From assembly GCA_945907245.1 (NCBI GenBank), contig CAMDTB010000005.1:1-64000 (forward strand): 64,000 bases of DNA. The letters run 5' to 3'. This DNA comes from Rhizobium sp. Q54. GTDB lineage: Bacteria > Pseudomonadota > Alphaproteobacteria > SMXS01. Within the stretch, counting starts at the first letter, position 1. Each line of letters opens with the position of its first letter. The translations under genes and the position numbers were made by a program. Shown here piece after piece: positions 55,607-64,000 of the stretch. Below the pieces are notes generated by a model, which saw nothing but the letters and a program-made list of their open reading frames with translations, was not told the origin of the DNA and searched no databases.

Positions 55607-55974
55607 GGTGCGCCAGGTGCAACACCAGGCACGAAACGCAGCGTGCCCAGGATCTTGCCGGTCTTGCGGTCGACCAGCATGACGGCGCGGCCTTCGGGCG
55701 TCTCGAGCAGCACCTGGAGTTCCCTGCCGCCGCCCGTCACCGCGATGACGCTGGCGCCATGCGGGATCGGTATGTCCAATTCGCCAAGCGCCTTGCCCGG
55801 CGAAGCGGCGCGAGGCTCATCGATCTGCTGTTCGGCGGCCCTCTTCTTGTCCAGCTTGGCGGCCTGCATGGCCATGCCGGCGACGATCACGCCCAGGCAG
55901 ATCACGATCAGGATGCCCAGCCCGATCACGATGATCTTGAGCACGCGCTGCTTTTGGTCCACTTGTTCGCTCAT
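55603..55974 (-). CDS. Small membrane protein (DUF6476-like)
   Basis: A 123-residue protein with one N-terminal membrane helix (VLKIIVIGLGILIVICLGVI) and a soluble part ending VMLVDRKTGKILGTLRFV. Such proteins occur beside rluD in alphaproteobacteria; I recall the family as DUF6476. GGAAAG lies upstream of the ATG at 55974. That ATG overlaps the divergent rluD ATG (55973), so the two starts share bases. Coupled to the JAMM gene by a 4-base overlap. Confidence 0.75.
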   Translation of the reverse strand: MSEQVDQKQRVLKIIVIGLGILIVICLGVIVAGMAMQAAKLDKKRAAEQQIDEPRAASPGKALGELDIPIPHGASVIAVTGGGRELQVLLETPEGRAVMLVDRKTGKILGTLRFVPGVAPGAP

Positions 55975-56965
55975 GTCCCAGCTTTCCGATCAGACGGTCG
56001 AGACGATCATCGGCGATGCCGCGGCGGGCGACCGGCTCGACAAGGCGCTCGCCGCCGCCCTGCCCGACATGTCCCGCGCGCGAATCCAGCAGTTGCTCGC
56101 CGCGGGCCAGGTCGCGCGCATGGACGGCCCGGTGGCGCGGACCATAGACAACGCCTCCGCCAAGGTCAAACCGGGGGAGCGCTACGTGCTCACCATCCCA
56201 CCCGCCGTCGAGGCCGCGCCGAAGGGCGAGGACATTCCGCTGACGGTGGTGTTCGAGGACGCCCACCTGATCGTCATCGACAAGCCGGCGGGTCTGGTGG
56301 TGCATCCCGCCGTCGGCCACGCGGGCGGCACCCTGGTCAATGCCCTGATCGCCCATTGCGGCGACAGCCTCTCGGGCATCGGCGGCGTCAAGCGCCCGGG
56401 AATCGTCCACCGCCTCGACAAGGACACCTCGGGGCTGATGGTGGCGGCCAAGACCGACGCCGCGCACAACGGCCTGGCTGCCCAGTTCCACGAACACAGC
56501 ATCGAGCGGGCCTACAAGGCGATCTGCTGGGGCGCGCCGCGACCGCGCGAGGGCACCATCGACACCCAGATCGGCCGCAGCACCAGCAACCGGCAGAAGC
56601 GGGCGGTGCTGAAGTCCGGCGGCAAGCACGCCGTGACCCATTATGCGGTCGAGGCGGTCTTTGGCGACAGGCTGGCGCCTGTCGCCAGCATGATCGAATG
56701 CCGGCTGGAAACGGGCCGGACCCACCAGATCAGGGTGCACATGGCCCATATCGGGCACACCGTGATCGGCGACCCGATGTACGGCGCCGGGCGCCGGGCG
56801 AAGGGCCTGAAGCCGGACGCGCAGGCGTTCCTCAAGACCTTCAACCGCCAGGCGCTGCACGCGGGCGTGCTGGGGTTCGAGCATCCCGTCACCGGCACGC
56901 TCTTGAACTTCGAAAGCGAGCTCCCAAGTGACATCGAAGCGCTGGAGCGGGTGTTGTCCGCCTGA
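55973..56965 (+). CDS. rluD: Ribosomal large-subunit pseudouridine synthase D
   Basis: A 330-residue RluA-family enzyme that makes pseudouridines in the 23S rRNA helix 69 region. The N-terminal S4-like domain has DRLDKALAAALPDMSRARIQ; the catalytic domain has VIDKPAGLVVHPAVGHAGGT, GIVHRLDKDTSGLMV with the catalytic Asp, and CRLETGRTHQIRVHMAHIGH. The start at 55973 overlaps the divergent gene's start and has no ribosome binding site; no later in-frame ATG fits the family. Confidence 0.93.
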   Translation: MSQLSDQTVETIIGDAAAGDRLDKALAAALPDMSRARIQQLLAAGQVARMDGPVARTIDNASAKVKPGERYVLTIPPAVEAAPKGEDIPLTVVFEDAHLIVIDKPAGLVVHPAVGHAGGTLVNALIAHCGDSLSGIGGVKRPGIVHRLDKDTSGLMVAAKTDAAHNGLAAQFHEHSIERAYKAICWGAPRPREGTIDTQIGRSTSNRQKRAVLKSGGKHAVTHYAVEAVFGDRLAPVASMIECRLETGRTHQIRVHMAHIGHTVIGDPMYGAGRRAKGLKPDAQAFLKTFNRQALHAGVLGFEHPVTGTLLNFESELPSDIEALERVLSA

Positions 56966-57018
56966 TGCCGGCGCTTGCGATGGATCAAATCGGTTCGTCG
57001 GGGGGTTTAGGGGTGGAG

Positions 57019-57047
57019 TTGGCGTTTCCCGCGCCGTCCCCTAGAAT
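57019..57047 (+). promoter_or_regulatory. rpoH promoter
   Basis: TTGGCG (57019-57024), 17 bases, TAGAAT (57042-57047), close to the sigma-70 consensus. A transcript would begin at about 57054, so an ATG at 57054 would be essentially leaderless. Confidence 0.55.
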
Positions 57048-57071
57048 AGTAAGATGAACGAGAGATCCGAT

Positions 57072-57980
57072 ATGTCGACCGCACAACTCCCGGCCGTGCT
57101 GAGCCCGGACGGCAGCCTGTCACGCTACCTGCAGGAAATCCGCAAGTTCCCCATGCTGACGCAGGAGGACGAGTACATGCTCGCCCGCGCCTGGAAGGAG
57201 CATGGCGACACCGAGGCCGCCCACAAGCTGGTGACCAGCCATCTGCGCCTGGTGGCCAAGATCGCCATGGGCTACCGCGGCTATGGCCTGCCGCTGGGCG
57301 AGCTGATCTCGGAAGGCAATGTCGGCATGATGCAGGCGGTGAAGCGTTTCGATCCCGAAAAGGGCTTCCGCCTCGCTACCTATGCCATGTGGTGGATCCG
57401 CGCCTCGATCCAGGAATATGTGCTGCGCTCGTGGTCGCTGGTGAAGATGGGCACCACGGCGGCGCAGAAGAAGCTGTTCTTCAACCTGCGGCGCATCAAG
57501 GGCCAGATCGAGGCCATCGAGGAAGGCGACCTGAAGCCCGAGAACGTGGCCGAGATCGCCCGCCGGCTGGGCGTCAGCGAGGACGAGGTCGTCTCCATGA
57601 ACCGGCGCCTGACCGCGCCGGACAGCTCGCTCAACGCGCCACTGCGCGACGAATCCGACAGCGAGTGGCAGGACATGCTGGTCGACGAGGACATGGACCA
57701 GGAAGAGCGCCTGGTGGAGCGCGACGAACTGTCGCTGCGCCAGCAGCTCCTCGGCGACGCCATGTCGGTGCTGAACGACCGCGAGAAGCACATCCTCACC
57801 GAGCGCCGCCTGAAGGAAGAGCCGGCGACGCTGGAGGATCTGAGCCAGGAGTACAAGATTTCACGCGAGCGGGTCCGCCAGATCGAGGTCCGCGCCTTCG
57901 AGAAGCTGCAGAAGGCGATGAAGAACGCCATGAAGGACCGCCAGATCGCCGCCGGCGAGCAGCGGTCGCTGGGCGCCTGA
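57072..57980 (+). CDS. rpoH: RNA polymerase heat-shock sigma factor RpoH (sigma-32)
   Basis: A 302-residue sigma factor. Region 1.2-2 has SRYLQEIRKFPMLTQEDEYM, MGYRGYGLPLGELISEGNVG and RFDPEKGFRLATYAMWWIRA; the RpoH box is visible as VKMGTTAAQKKLFFNLRRIK. Region 4 ends ERRLKEEPATLEDLSQEYKI and SRERVRQIEVRAF. The start at 57072 (MSTAQLPAV) has GAGAGA and fits the family; the in-frame ATG at 57054 is at the likely transcript start. Confidence 0.93.
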   Translation: MSTAQLPAVLSPDGSLSRYLQEIRKFPMLTQEDEYMLARAWKEHGDTEAAHKLVTSHLRLVAKIAMGYRGYGLPLGELISEGNVGMMQAVKRFDPEKGFRLATYAMWWIRASIQEYVLRSWSLVKMGTTAAQKKLFFNLRRIKGQIEAIEEGDLKPENVAEIARRLGVSEDEVVSMNRRLTAPDSSLNAPLRDESDSEWQDMLVDEDMDQEERLVERDELSLRQQLLGDAMSVLNDREKHILTERRLKEEPATLEDLSQEYKISRERVRQIEVRAFEKLQKAMKNAMKDRQIAAGEQRSLGA

Positions 57981-58034
57981 TCTGGCGTGCGCCAACCGCC
58001 CGGTTGACGAGCGCGCGATGCTTCGGTCTGATCC

Positions 58035-58061
58035 CCGCATAACGTCAATCATGTTATGCGG
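58035..58061 (+). promoter_or_regulatory. Hairpin immediately before the cold-shock gene
   Basis: CCGCATAAC (58035-58043) and GTTATGCGG (58053-58061) form a perfect nine-pair stem with a nine-base loop, ending two bases before the start codon at 58064. No ribosome binding site is visible outside it. Confidence 0.55.
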
Positions 58062-58063
58062 CG

Positions 58064-58678
58064 ATGAAGCGCACGGGCACCATCATCAGGTTCAATGAGG
58101 AAAAGGGCTTCGGCTTCATTGCGCCGGACACTCAGACAGGCGACCTGTTTTTTCACGTCTCGGCCATAAGCGGCGACAGGACGGGGCTTGCCGCAGGTGA
58201 AGCAGTCCGGTTCGAGTTGGGCCTCGACAAACAGGGACGCATCCAGGCGAAACGTGTCCAGCGATCCGTGGCAAAGCGATGGGGCCGGCGCGTCATGGAC
58301 GCCTTGTTGCTGGTGAACCTCTTTTTTGCCGCCATGGCGATTTTGGCCAAACTCGGCCACGTGTCATGGTGGGTGCCTGGGACCTATGCGCTGATGTCGG
58401 CCATCTCGTTCTCGGCATACGCCAGCGACAAGAGCAGCGCCCGCGCCGGAGACCGCAGAACATCCGAGGCAACGCTTCACATGCTGGATCTGTTGGGAGG
58501 CTGGCCAGGCGGCATGCTTGCGCGGCAAGTGTTCCGGCACAAGAGCCGGAAGGTGTCCTTCCGTATCGATTCAGGGCTGATCGTGGCTTTCCACATTGTC
58601 GTTTGGGTGCTGGTCCTCGTGGTGCTTCCCGCGTGGTTGCCCGATATCCCGTGGCAGGGACTTATCGGGCCGGAATAA
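58064..58678 (+). CDS. Cold-shock domain protein fused to DUF1294 membrane domain
   Basis: A 204-residue protein. Residues 1-68 are a cold-shock/CspA-like domain (GTIIRFNEEKGFGFIAPDTQ, LFFHVSAIS) that would bind RNA or single-stranded DNA. Residues 75-195 are a DUF1294 membrane region of about four helices with the conserved YASDKSSAR and GGWPGGMLARQVFRHKSRK. This fusion is known in many proteobacteria; role unclear. GC is lower than in neighbours. Confidence 0.88.
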   Translation: MKRTGTIIRFNEEKGFGFIAPDTQTGDLFFHVSAISGDRTGLAAGEAVRFELGLDKQGRIQAKRVQRSVAKRWGRRVMDALLLVNLFFAAMAILAKLGHVSWWVPGTYALMSAISFSAYASDKSSARAGDRRTSEATLHMLDLLGGWPGGMLARQVFRHKSRKVSFRIDSGLIVAFHIVVWVLVLVVLPAWLPDIPWQGLIGPE

Positions 58679-58685
58679 CCTCGCC

Positions 58686-59234
58686 CTAAAGCGGCCGCAC
58701 CAGGCTGCGGCGCTCGGCGCCCTCCACGCCCCGGCTGCGGAGCTCGGCGAGCAGCTGCTGGAACCCGGTCCGGAATTTCGACAGGTAGAGCCGGCCCGCC
58801 GCCGTGCGCAGATAGGTGCCCATGATCGGGTGGTCCACCACCTGTTCGACCTGGTCCCACGGCACCAGGTGACTTCCGGTTATCTGGCGGTAGAGGATGC
58901 CGTCGGCTCCGAAGCGCACCCCAATGAAGAACATGCCGTAGATCGCCCATCCGGTGACGACGAACAGCAGCGATCCGAGTGCGGGCACGACGGCGGTGCC
59001 CAGGTCCCAGGGATCGGGATCGAGTGCCAGCACCACCACCAGCCAGAGCAGCGACAGGCAGAACGCCGCGCTGCAGATGCCCAGCACCATCAGCCCCATG
59101 GTCAGCCCGAGCACGGTCCTGCCGTCCGGGTCGATCTCCGGCGGGCGAAGGCTGGCGCGCCTCAGCATCACCAGGAAGAACGGCGACAGGATCGCCGTCA
59201 GAACGACAGTCCCCAGCGCGATGAACAAGCCCAT
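58686..59234 (-). CDS. Membrane protein with PH-like domain, unknown function
   Basis: A 182-residue protein with three or so hydrophobic segments (residues about 3-25, 42-70 and 80-105), then a soluble part (GADGILYRQITGSHLVPWDQ, YLRTAAGRLYLSKFR) that looks like a small beta-rich bacterial PH domain. No close family known. It lies 4 bases after the P450 gene, probably co-transcribed. Confidence 0.75.
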   Translation of the reverse strand: MGLFIALGTVVLTAILSPFFLVMLRRASLRPPEIDPDGRTVLGLTMGLMVLGICSAAFCLSLLWLVVVLALDPDPWDLGTAVVPALGSLLFVVTGWAIYGMFFIGVRFGADGILYRQITGSHLVPWDQVEQVVDHPIMGTYLRTAAGRLYLSKFRTGFQQLLAELRSRGVEGAERRSLVRPL

Positions 59235-59238
59235 ATTC

Positions 59239-60531
59239 CTACCGTTGGCTCGGCGTGAACTCGATATGCAGTTCCTTCAGTATCCGCAAATGATAGTTCG
59301 GCAGGTGACGCAGGTCATTCTTGCCCTCGGCCAGCCAGACATCCTCGATGCGGTCGACGAAAGCCTTGAAGCCCCAGTAAAGCTCCCGCCGGGCCAATGG
59401 TGCACCCAGGCAATGGTGAACGCCAGAGCTGAATCCCAGGTGCGAGCCGGCGTTCTTGCGCTCCAGGTCGATCTCGTGCGGGCACTCGAAATGCCGCGGG
59501 TCCCGGTTGGCGGCGGCGAACCGCACCTGGACGATGGAGCCCTTGGGGATCGTCACGCCCTGAATCTCGGTGTCCTTCACCGCCATACGCGTCAGGCCCT
59601 GTACCGGCCCATCGAGGCGCACCACCTCCTCGCAGAAGGTTTTCAGGTATCGGTCGGGGTCCGACTTGAGCTTGCGCCACACATCGGGGTTGCGCGCGAG
59701 CATCATGATGCCGGCCGACAGCGCGTTGGTGGTGGTCTCCGAGCCGCCGACGAAGGTGTCCTGCATCATGTGGGCGTGCAGCTCGTTGTCGTTCAGCGGC
59801 CGGCCCCACTCGGGAATAACGTTGTTGACCAGGTCCGACAGCAGCGTGCCGTCAGGCTGCTTGCGCAGCTGCTCGAACAGGGGCTGGAAGAAGTGCTGGG
59901 CCTCGATTTCCATGTCGGTGGCCCACAGCACCTCGTCCTCGGACAGGCCGATGCCCCGGCCCTTGATCCAGGCGTCGGTCCAGCGCTTGATGGTCCAGAC
60001 ATGCTCGTCGGCGGCGCCCATCTGGCGGCAGATGACGATGAGCGGCAGCGGGATGGCGAACTGCCTGACATATTCGCAGCGCCCGTCGCCGACGAAGCTG
60101 TCCATGAGCTCGTAGGCCAAGCCGGAGACCAGCGGCTCCAGGTCCTTGATCCGGCCGGCGCGGAATGCCTTGTCGAAGGTGGCGCGCATCTCGGCATGGT
60201 TGGGATCGTCGCGGGCGGCGAGCGACGGCGCCGGCACCCAGCCCTTCTCAAGGAACCGCTCATAGGCCTTGCGGGCCGGGCCGGTGAGCGCGTCGTGGTC
60301 GTGCTCGGTGCGCCAGTTGCTGAAGGTGTCCGTGTCCTTCAGCACCGCGCGCAGATCGTCGTAGCGGCTGACCACATACATGCCGGTCGCCGGATCGCGC
60401 CACACCGGCGCTTCCTCGAGCAACAACTCGTAGGTGGGATAGGGACATTCCAGCACCTCGGCATCGGCCAGCGCGGCGTCAGCCACGGTCGCCGGGCGCA
60501 CCGGGTCGTCCATGCGGTTGATTGGTTTCAT
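59239..60531 (-). CDS. Cytochrome P450
   Basis: A 430-residue soluble P450 monooxygenase. The I-helix oxygen-activation motif is VGGSETTTNAL, the K-helix ExxR is in EEVVRLDG, and the haem loop is FSSGVHHCLGAPLARRE with the Cys ligand. Length and lack of a membrane anchor are typical of bacterial CYP enzymes. Substrate and redox partner are not evident; no ferredoxin gene is adjacent. Confidence 0.93.
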   Translation of the reverse strand: MKPINRMDDPVRPATVADAALADAEVLECPYPTYELLLEEAPVWRDPATGMYVVSRYDDLRAVLKDTDTFSNWRTEHDHDALTGPARKAYERFLEKGWVPAPSLAARDDPNHAEMRATFDKAFRAGRIKDLEPLVSGLAYELMDSFVGDGRCEYVRQFAIPLPLIVICRQMGAADEHVWTIKRWTDAWIKGRGIGLSEDEVLWATDMEIEAQHFFQPLFEQLRKQPDGTLLSDLVNNVIPEWGRPLNDNELHAHMMQDTFVGGSETTTNALSAGIMMLARNPDVWRKLKSDPDRYLKTFCEEVVRLDGPVQGLTRMAVKDTEIQGVTIPKGSIVQVRFAAANRDPRHFECPHEIDLERKNAGSHLGFSSGVHHCLGAPLARRELYWGFKAFVDRIEDVWLAEGKNDLRHLPNYHLRILKELHIEFTPSQR

Positions 60532-60688
60532 GTGGTCCTCCCCGGCCGCAGCATAGCACGGAGGCTAGCCACCGGAAGCGGAGGACGTCACCTGTCGGAA
60601 GGGGCGGGTCATTGTCGATGACCTATCTGGATTGCGCCGAAACAGGAAAATCCGCGAAACCAAGCGAAATTTTCACTGAGCCCGTAAG

Positions 60689-60862
60689 ATGACCAATCAA
60701 TACGATATTCGCGAGATGACGAAGAGGCTTTCCGAGTTCCTTGAACGCGCCGCCGCAGGCGAGGAGTTCACCGTCCTGAAGGATGGAACGCCCCTCGCCC
60801 GGCTGTAAGCCGTGCCGGCCGACCATCCGGTGCACATGCAGAAGCGGAAGCGGGGCTCCTAA
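60689..60862 (+). pseudogene. Relic of a Phd/YefM-type antitoxin
   Basis: From ATG 60689: MTNQYDIREMTKRLSEFLER, AAAGEEFTVLKDGTPLARL, then TAA at codon 40. The first 39 residues match the start of Phd/YefM antitoxins (degenerate LSKLLERVAAGEE...GKPVARL). The same frame continues for 17 residues ([17 protein letters not shown]) to a second stop at 60860-60862, so a nonsense mutation has probably cut a 57-residue antitoxin. No toxin gene is adjacent; purA follows convergently with overlapping ends. Confidence 0.7.
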
Positions 60863-62151
60863 TCCACGAACGGGTCGTTGACCAGAATCGTGTCCTCGCG
60901 CTCGGGGCTGGTCGACAGCATAGCGACGGGTGCTTCGATCAACTCCTCGATGCGGCGGATATACTTGATCGCCGTGGCCGGAAGCTGGGCCCAGGAACGG
61001 GCGCCCTGGGTGCTGTCCTTCCAGCCGTCCATGGTCTCGTAAACCGGCGTGACGCGCGCCTGCTTGTCGGCGCTAGACGGCAGATAGTCGATCAGCGCGC
61101 CGTCCAGCATGTAGCCGGTGCACACCTTCAGCTCGTCGAAGCCGTCGAGTACGTCGAGCTTGGTCAGCGCGATTCCCTGGATGCCGCCCACCTTCACCGC
61201 CTGGCGCACCATCACGGCGTCGAACCAGCCACACCGGCGCTTGCGGCCGGTGACGGTGCCGAATTCGTGGCCGCGCTCGCCGAGCTTCTGGCCGATCTCG
61301 CAGGTCAGCTCGGTCGGGAACGGCCCGCTGCCGACCCGCGTCGTGTAGGCCTTGGTGATGCCCAGCACATAGTCCAGCGCGCCCGGGCCGATGCCGGCGC
61401 CGCCCGCGGCCTGGCCGGCGACGGTGTTGGACGAGGTGACGAACGGATAGGTGCCGTGATCGACGTCGAGCATGGTGCCCTGGGCGCCCTCGAACAGGAT
61501 GCGCTGGCCGGCGCGGCGCTTTTCCGCCATGAACCGCCAGGTCGGCGCGGCATAGGGCAGGATCTTCGGCGCGATCTCCTTGATCTCGCGGAACAGCTCG
61601 TCGCGGTCCACCTCCGGCTGGCCCAGGCCGCGGCGCAGCGGGTTGTGGTGTGACAGCAGGGCATCAAGCCTCGTGTTGATCGCCTCGTCATCCTCCAGGT
61701 CACAGACCCGCAGGGCGCGGCGGCCGACCTTGTCCTCATAGGCGGGGCCGATGCCGCGCCTTGTGGTGCCGATCTTGGCGCGCTCGCTGGAGGCGTCCTC
61801 GCGCATGCCGTCCAACTCGCGGTGCAGCGGCAGGATCAGCGAGGCGTTCTCGGCCAGGTGCAGCGTCTCCGGGGTGATGTCGATGCCTTGGGCGCGGATC
61901 TTCTCGATCTCGGCCACCAGCGCCCACGGGTCGACGACGACACCGTTGCCAATCACCGACGGCCGGCCACGCACCACGCCCGACGGGAGCAGACTGAGTT
62001 TGTAGGTCTGGTTGCCGACGACCAGCGTGTGGCCGGCGTTATGGCCGCCCTGGAAGCGCACCACCACGTCGGCGCGCTCCGACAGCCAGTCGACGATCTT
62101 GCCCTTGCCCTCATCGCCCCACTGGGAGCCGATGACCACCACATTCGCCAC
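60859..62151 (-). CDS. purA: Adenylosuccinate synthetase
   Basis: A 430-residue GTP-dependent enzyme converting IMP and aspartate to adenylosuccinate. [67 protein letters not shown], and [14 protein letters not shown] are signature blocks. The GTG at 62151 follows GGAG seven bases upstream, and it starts 2 bases past the hisZ stop region. Confidence 0.97.
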   Translation of the reverse strand: MANVVVIGSQWGDEGKGKIVDWLSERADVVVRFQGGHNAGHTLVVGNQTYKLSLLPSGVVRGRPSVIGNGVVVDPWALVAEIEKIRAQGIDITPETLHLAENASLILPLHRELDGMREDASSERAKIGTTRRGIGPAYEDKVGRRALRVCDLEDDEAINTRLDALLSHHNPLRRGLGQPEVDRDELFREIKEIAPKILPYAAPTWRFMAEKRRAGQRILFEGAQGTMLDVDHGTYPFVTSSNTVAGQAAGGAGIGPGALDYVLGITKAYTTRVGSGPFPTELTCEIGQKLGERGHEFGTVTGRKRRCGWFDAVMVRQAVKVGGIQGIALTKLDVLDGFDELKVCTGYMLDGALIDYLPSSADKQARVTPVYETMDGWKDSTQGARSWAQLPATAIKYIRRIEELIEAPVAMLSTSPEREDTILVNDPFVD

Positions 62152-62153
62152 GA

Positions 62154-63299
62154 TCAGACTCCTTCCACACCGCCGTTGCGGTAGACATGGCTGCATCCCA
62201 TGCGCCGCGCCTCGGCGGCCGCGTCGCCGGCCGGATCGAGGCCCGCGACCGTGCGCCATCCATCGGCGCGAAGCTTCTGGGCATCCTTCAACGGGGTGCC
62301 GGCAGGCACGAACAGCGTGTCCGCGCGGCGGGGCGCCGGCAAGGCGCGCAGCAGCGAGTCCACATAGACGGTAAAGCCGACGGCCGGCTCGAAGCCCTCG
62401 GCACCCTGCACCTGGTAGCGCCCGCCGCGGCCCAGTTCGCGACTGGTGTTGCGATCGAACGCGGTGAAGCAGATGCCGCTGTGATATTCGAAATTGCGGT
62501 ACTCACCCGGATCGATGGTGAGCGTGAGTTCGGGCGCGGCGTCGCGGAGCGTGCCGACCAGGGCGTGCAATTCCTCGACCAGCGCCGCCGCCTCGCCCGG
62601 CAGGTCCAGCCGGACCAGCGCGTCGAGCGCCTTGTCGGCCTCGCCCCCGGCGACCAGCAGGGCCTCCAGCACCTCGCGGGCGCGGCCGGTGAACGGTGCG
62701 AGCCCAGCCATGTCCTTCTCGTCGAGCGCCTCGCGCGCGACGGCCGCCGCAGGCGCATCGAGGCCCAGCGCGGACGCCACCACCGGCACCAGCGTCGGTA
62801 CGGTCAGGTCGACGGTGAAATCGGCGGCGCCGACGGCGTGCAGCGCTTCCGCGGCCAGCAGCAGCACCTCGGCCTCGGCGCCGGTCGAGGCGGTGCCGAT
62901 CAATTCGATGCCGGCCTGGCCGAATTCACGCTCCGAGCGCAGCTTGCCGCTTTCCACCCGCAGCACCTGGCCGGCATAGCACAACCTGAGCGGGCGCGGC
63001 GCGGCGGCGAGCCGCGTCGTGGCGACACGGGCGGCCTGGGTGGTCATGTCGGTGCGCACGCCCATCATGCGGTGCGATGCCGGATCCATCAGCCGGAACA
63101 TCCGGCGGCCCTCGGCGGCGCCGACGCCGGCCAGCAGGCTATCCTCGAACTCGACGAGCGGCGGGGCGATCTGCTCGTAGCCCTGCGACGCGAAGCACGC
63201 GAGCAGCCCGGCGACGGTACGGCTCTCCAGCTCGGCGCGTGGCGCCAAGGTGTCGTGCAGGCCCTCCGGCAGGAGGGCGCGTGTCGCGGAGTCGTTCAT
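62154..63299 (-). CDS. hisZ: ATP phosphoribosyltransferase regulatory subunit HisZ
   Basis: A 381-residue HisRS-like protein that activates the short-form HisG of histidine synthesis. [33 protein letters not shown] and [14 protein letters not shown] match the class II synthetase-like core; the histidyl-tRNA-synthetase activity motifs are degenerate. A short HisG must be encoded elsewhere. Its stop lies just before the purA start. Confidence 0.95.
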   Translation of the reverse strand: MNDSATRALLPEGLHDTLAPRAELESRTVAGLLACFASQGYEQIAPPLVEFEDSLLAGVGAAEGRRMFRLMDPASHRMMGVRTDMTTQAARVATTRLAAAPRPLRLCYAGQVLRVESGKLRSEREFGQAGIELIGTASTGAEAEVLLLAAEALHAVGAADFTVDLTVPTLVPVVASALGLDAPAAAVAREALDEKDMAGLAPFTGRAREVLEALLVAGGEADKALDALVRLDLPGEAAALVEELHALVGTLRDAAPELTLTIDPGEYRNFEYHSGICFTAFDRNTSRELGRGGRYQVQGAEGFEPAVGFTVYVDSLLRALPAPRRADTLFVPAGTPLKDAQKLRADGWRTVAGLDPAGDAAAEARRMGCSHVYRNGGVEGV

Positions 63300-63358
63300 G
63301 GTCTCGAACCTAGCCCAAAGGCTGGGCCGTAGTGAGTGTTAAAAAACGGTGTCGTCGC

Positions 63359-64000
63359 CTAGAAGGACAGGGACTTTGCCTGCCGCATATGCGGCAGTTC
63401 GCAGATCTTCTTCAGCAGGTCGTCGCCAATGGCCTGGTCCACGTCGATCAGCGCGATCGCGCCCTGGCCTGGACCGACCCGGCCCAGGTTGAAGTTGGCG
63501 ATGTTGACGCCAGCGTCGCCCAGGATGGTGCCCAGCGCGCCGATGAACCCCGGCTTGTCGTCATTGCGCACGAACAGCAGGTGCTTGCCGAGCTGGGCGT
63601 CGATGTCGATGCCCAGGATATCGACAATGCGCGGCTGCCGGTCGGCGAACAGCGTGCCGGCGATGGTGTAGGTGTTGTTGTCCTGGGTGTTCACCGACAG
63701 TCGGACCAGGGTGTGGTAGTCGGCTTCCCGGTTCAGCTTCTTCTCGGTGACCTCGATGCCCTTTTCCTTGGCGATCACCGGCGCGTTCACCATGTTGACC
63801 GCCAGGTCGAGAACCGGCGCCAGCAGGCTCTGCAGCACGATGGCGTTGAGCGGGCGGGTGTTGAGCTCGGTCGCGGCGCCCTGGTACTCCACCTCGACGC
63901 AGGCGATGTTGCCCTCGACGATCTGTCCCATGAACGAGCCGAGCTGCTCGGCCAGCTTCATGTAGGGACGCAGGCGCGGCGCCTCCTCGGCGCTCACCGA
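63359..64000 (-). CDS. serA: D-3-phosphoglycerate dehydrogenase, C-terminal part (5' end outside window)
   Basis: The last 214 residues or so of SerA. The intervening allosteric substrate-binding domain (LAEQLGSFMGQIVEGNIACV, NTRPLNAIVLQSLLAPVLDL) is followed by the ACT domain (KHLLFVRNDDKPGFIGALGT, NIANFNLGRVGPGQGAIALI) that gives serine feedback. The catalytic domain is beyond the window edge. Confidence 0.95.
   Translation of the reverse strand, partial: SVSAEEAPRLRPYMKLAEQLGSFMGQIVEGNIACVEVEYQGAATELNTRPLNAIVLQSLLAPVLDLAVNMVNAPVIAKEKGIEVTEKKLNREADYHTLVRLSVNTQDNNTYTIAGTLFADRQPRIVDILGIDIDAQLGKHLLFVRNDDKPGFIGALGTILGDAGVNIANFNLGRVGPGQGAIALIDVDQAIGDDLLKKICELPHMRQAKSLSF

Noticed and set aside
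60623-60835. 70-residue minus-strand frame over the antitoxin relic
   Set aside because: It is the antisense of the Phd-like sequence, which is the recognisable one.

Overview
The window is GC-rich, densely packed chromosomal DNA from an alphaproteobacterium. The evidence is gene order and gene type: serA-hisZ-purA; an HDAC-like gene followed by xseB-ispA-dxs-tlyA; rluD beside rpoH with a divergent small membrane protein; fabI-aroC; and REP-like hairpins built around CCCGGC-N4-GCCGGG. A genus cannot be named from the sequence. About 70 protein genes, one tRNA-Glu, several REP-like or hairpin elements and two gene relics are supported.

Layout. 0-8 kb: the 3' end of a hybrid histidine kinase, a small membrane protein, a DUF2147 protein, an MBL hydrolase coupled to a class III aminotransferase, nadA-nadC, a nitroreductase and a flavoprotein reductase. 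7.8-14.1 kb: a comM relic, a compositionally odd membrane protein, then a long minus-strand run (crotonase, secreted TPR-like protein, SDR, ArsC-like protein, CDF transporter, pdxH). 14.2-23.1 kb: a Pro-rich lipoprotein facing a CsgG-like protein, fabI-aroC, a tandem cytochrome c pair of which one member has lost the haem motif, an RNA methyltransferase, an ABC exporter and tlyA. 23.1-33.5 kb: isoprenoid genes, a CopG/ParE toxin-antitoxin pair, an acyl-CoA synthetase, a second MBL hydrolase, a Sua5/TsaC enzyme and a GlcD-like oxidase. 33.5-41 kb: a DUF945 gene with a coupled 42-residue protein, exbB-exbD-tonB, a coiled-coil DNA-binding-like protein, a hydrolase, an SDR and a GST. 41-44.2 kb: a glycosyltransferase, an LpxH-like phosphoesterase and a lipid kinase, probably lipid metabolism. 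44.1-44.8 kb: an AT-rich insert with a small membrane protein, flanked by two diverged copies of the same convergent gene junction. 44.8-54.6 kb: a 3-hydroxyacyl-CoA dehydrogenase, a sulfurtransferase, a K+/H+ antiporter, a RidA protein, a duplicated SDR pair, a secreted chorismate mutase-cyclohexadienyl dehydratase fusion, a thioesterase and another SDR. 54.6-64 kb: tRNA-Glu, a JAMM protease, rluD, rpoH, a cold-shock/DUF1294 protein, a P450, an antitoxin relic, purA, hisZ and the 3' part of serA.

No single large new defence or mobile system is visible. The observations most worth following are (1) the secreted AroQ-PheC fusion, a one-polypeptide periplasmic route from chorismate to phenylpyruvate; (2) the duplicated gene junction around the AT-rich insert at 44.1-44.8 kb; (3) the haem-less cytochrome c paralogue beside its haem-bearing sister; and (4) several hairpins placed at ribosome binding sites. 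Functions were assigned by reading motifs and gene order; no database search was run.
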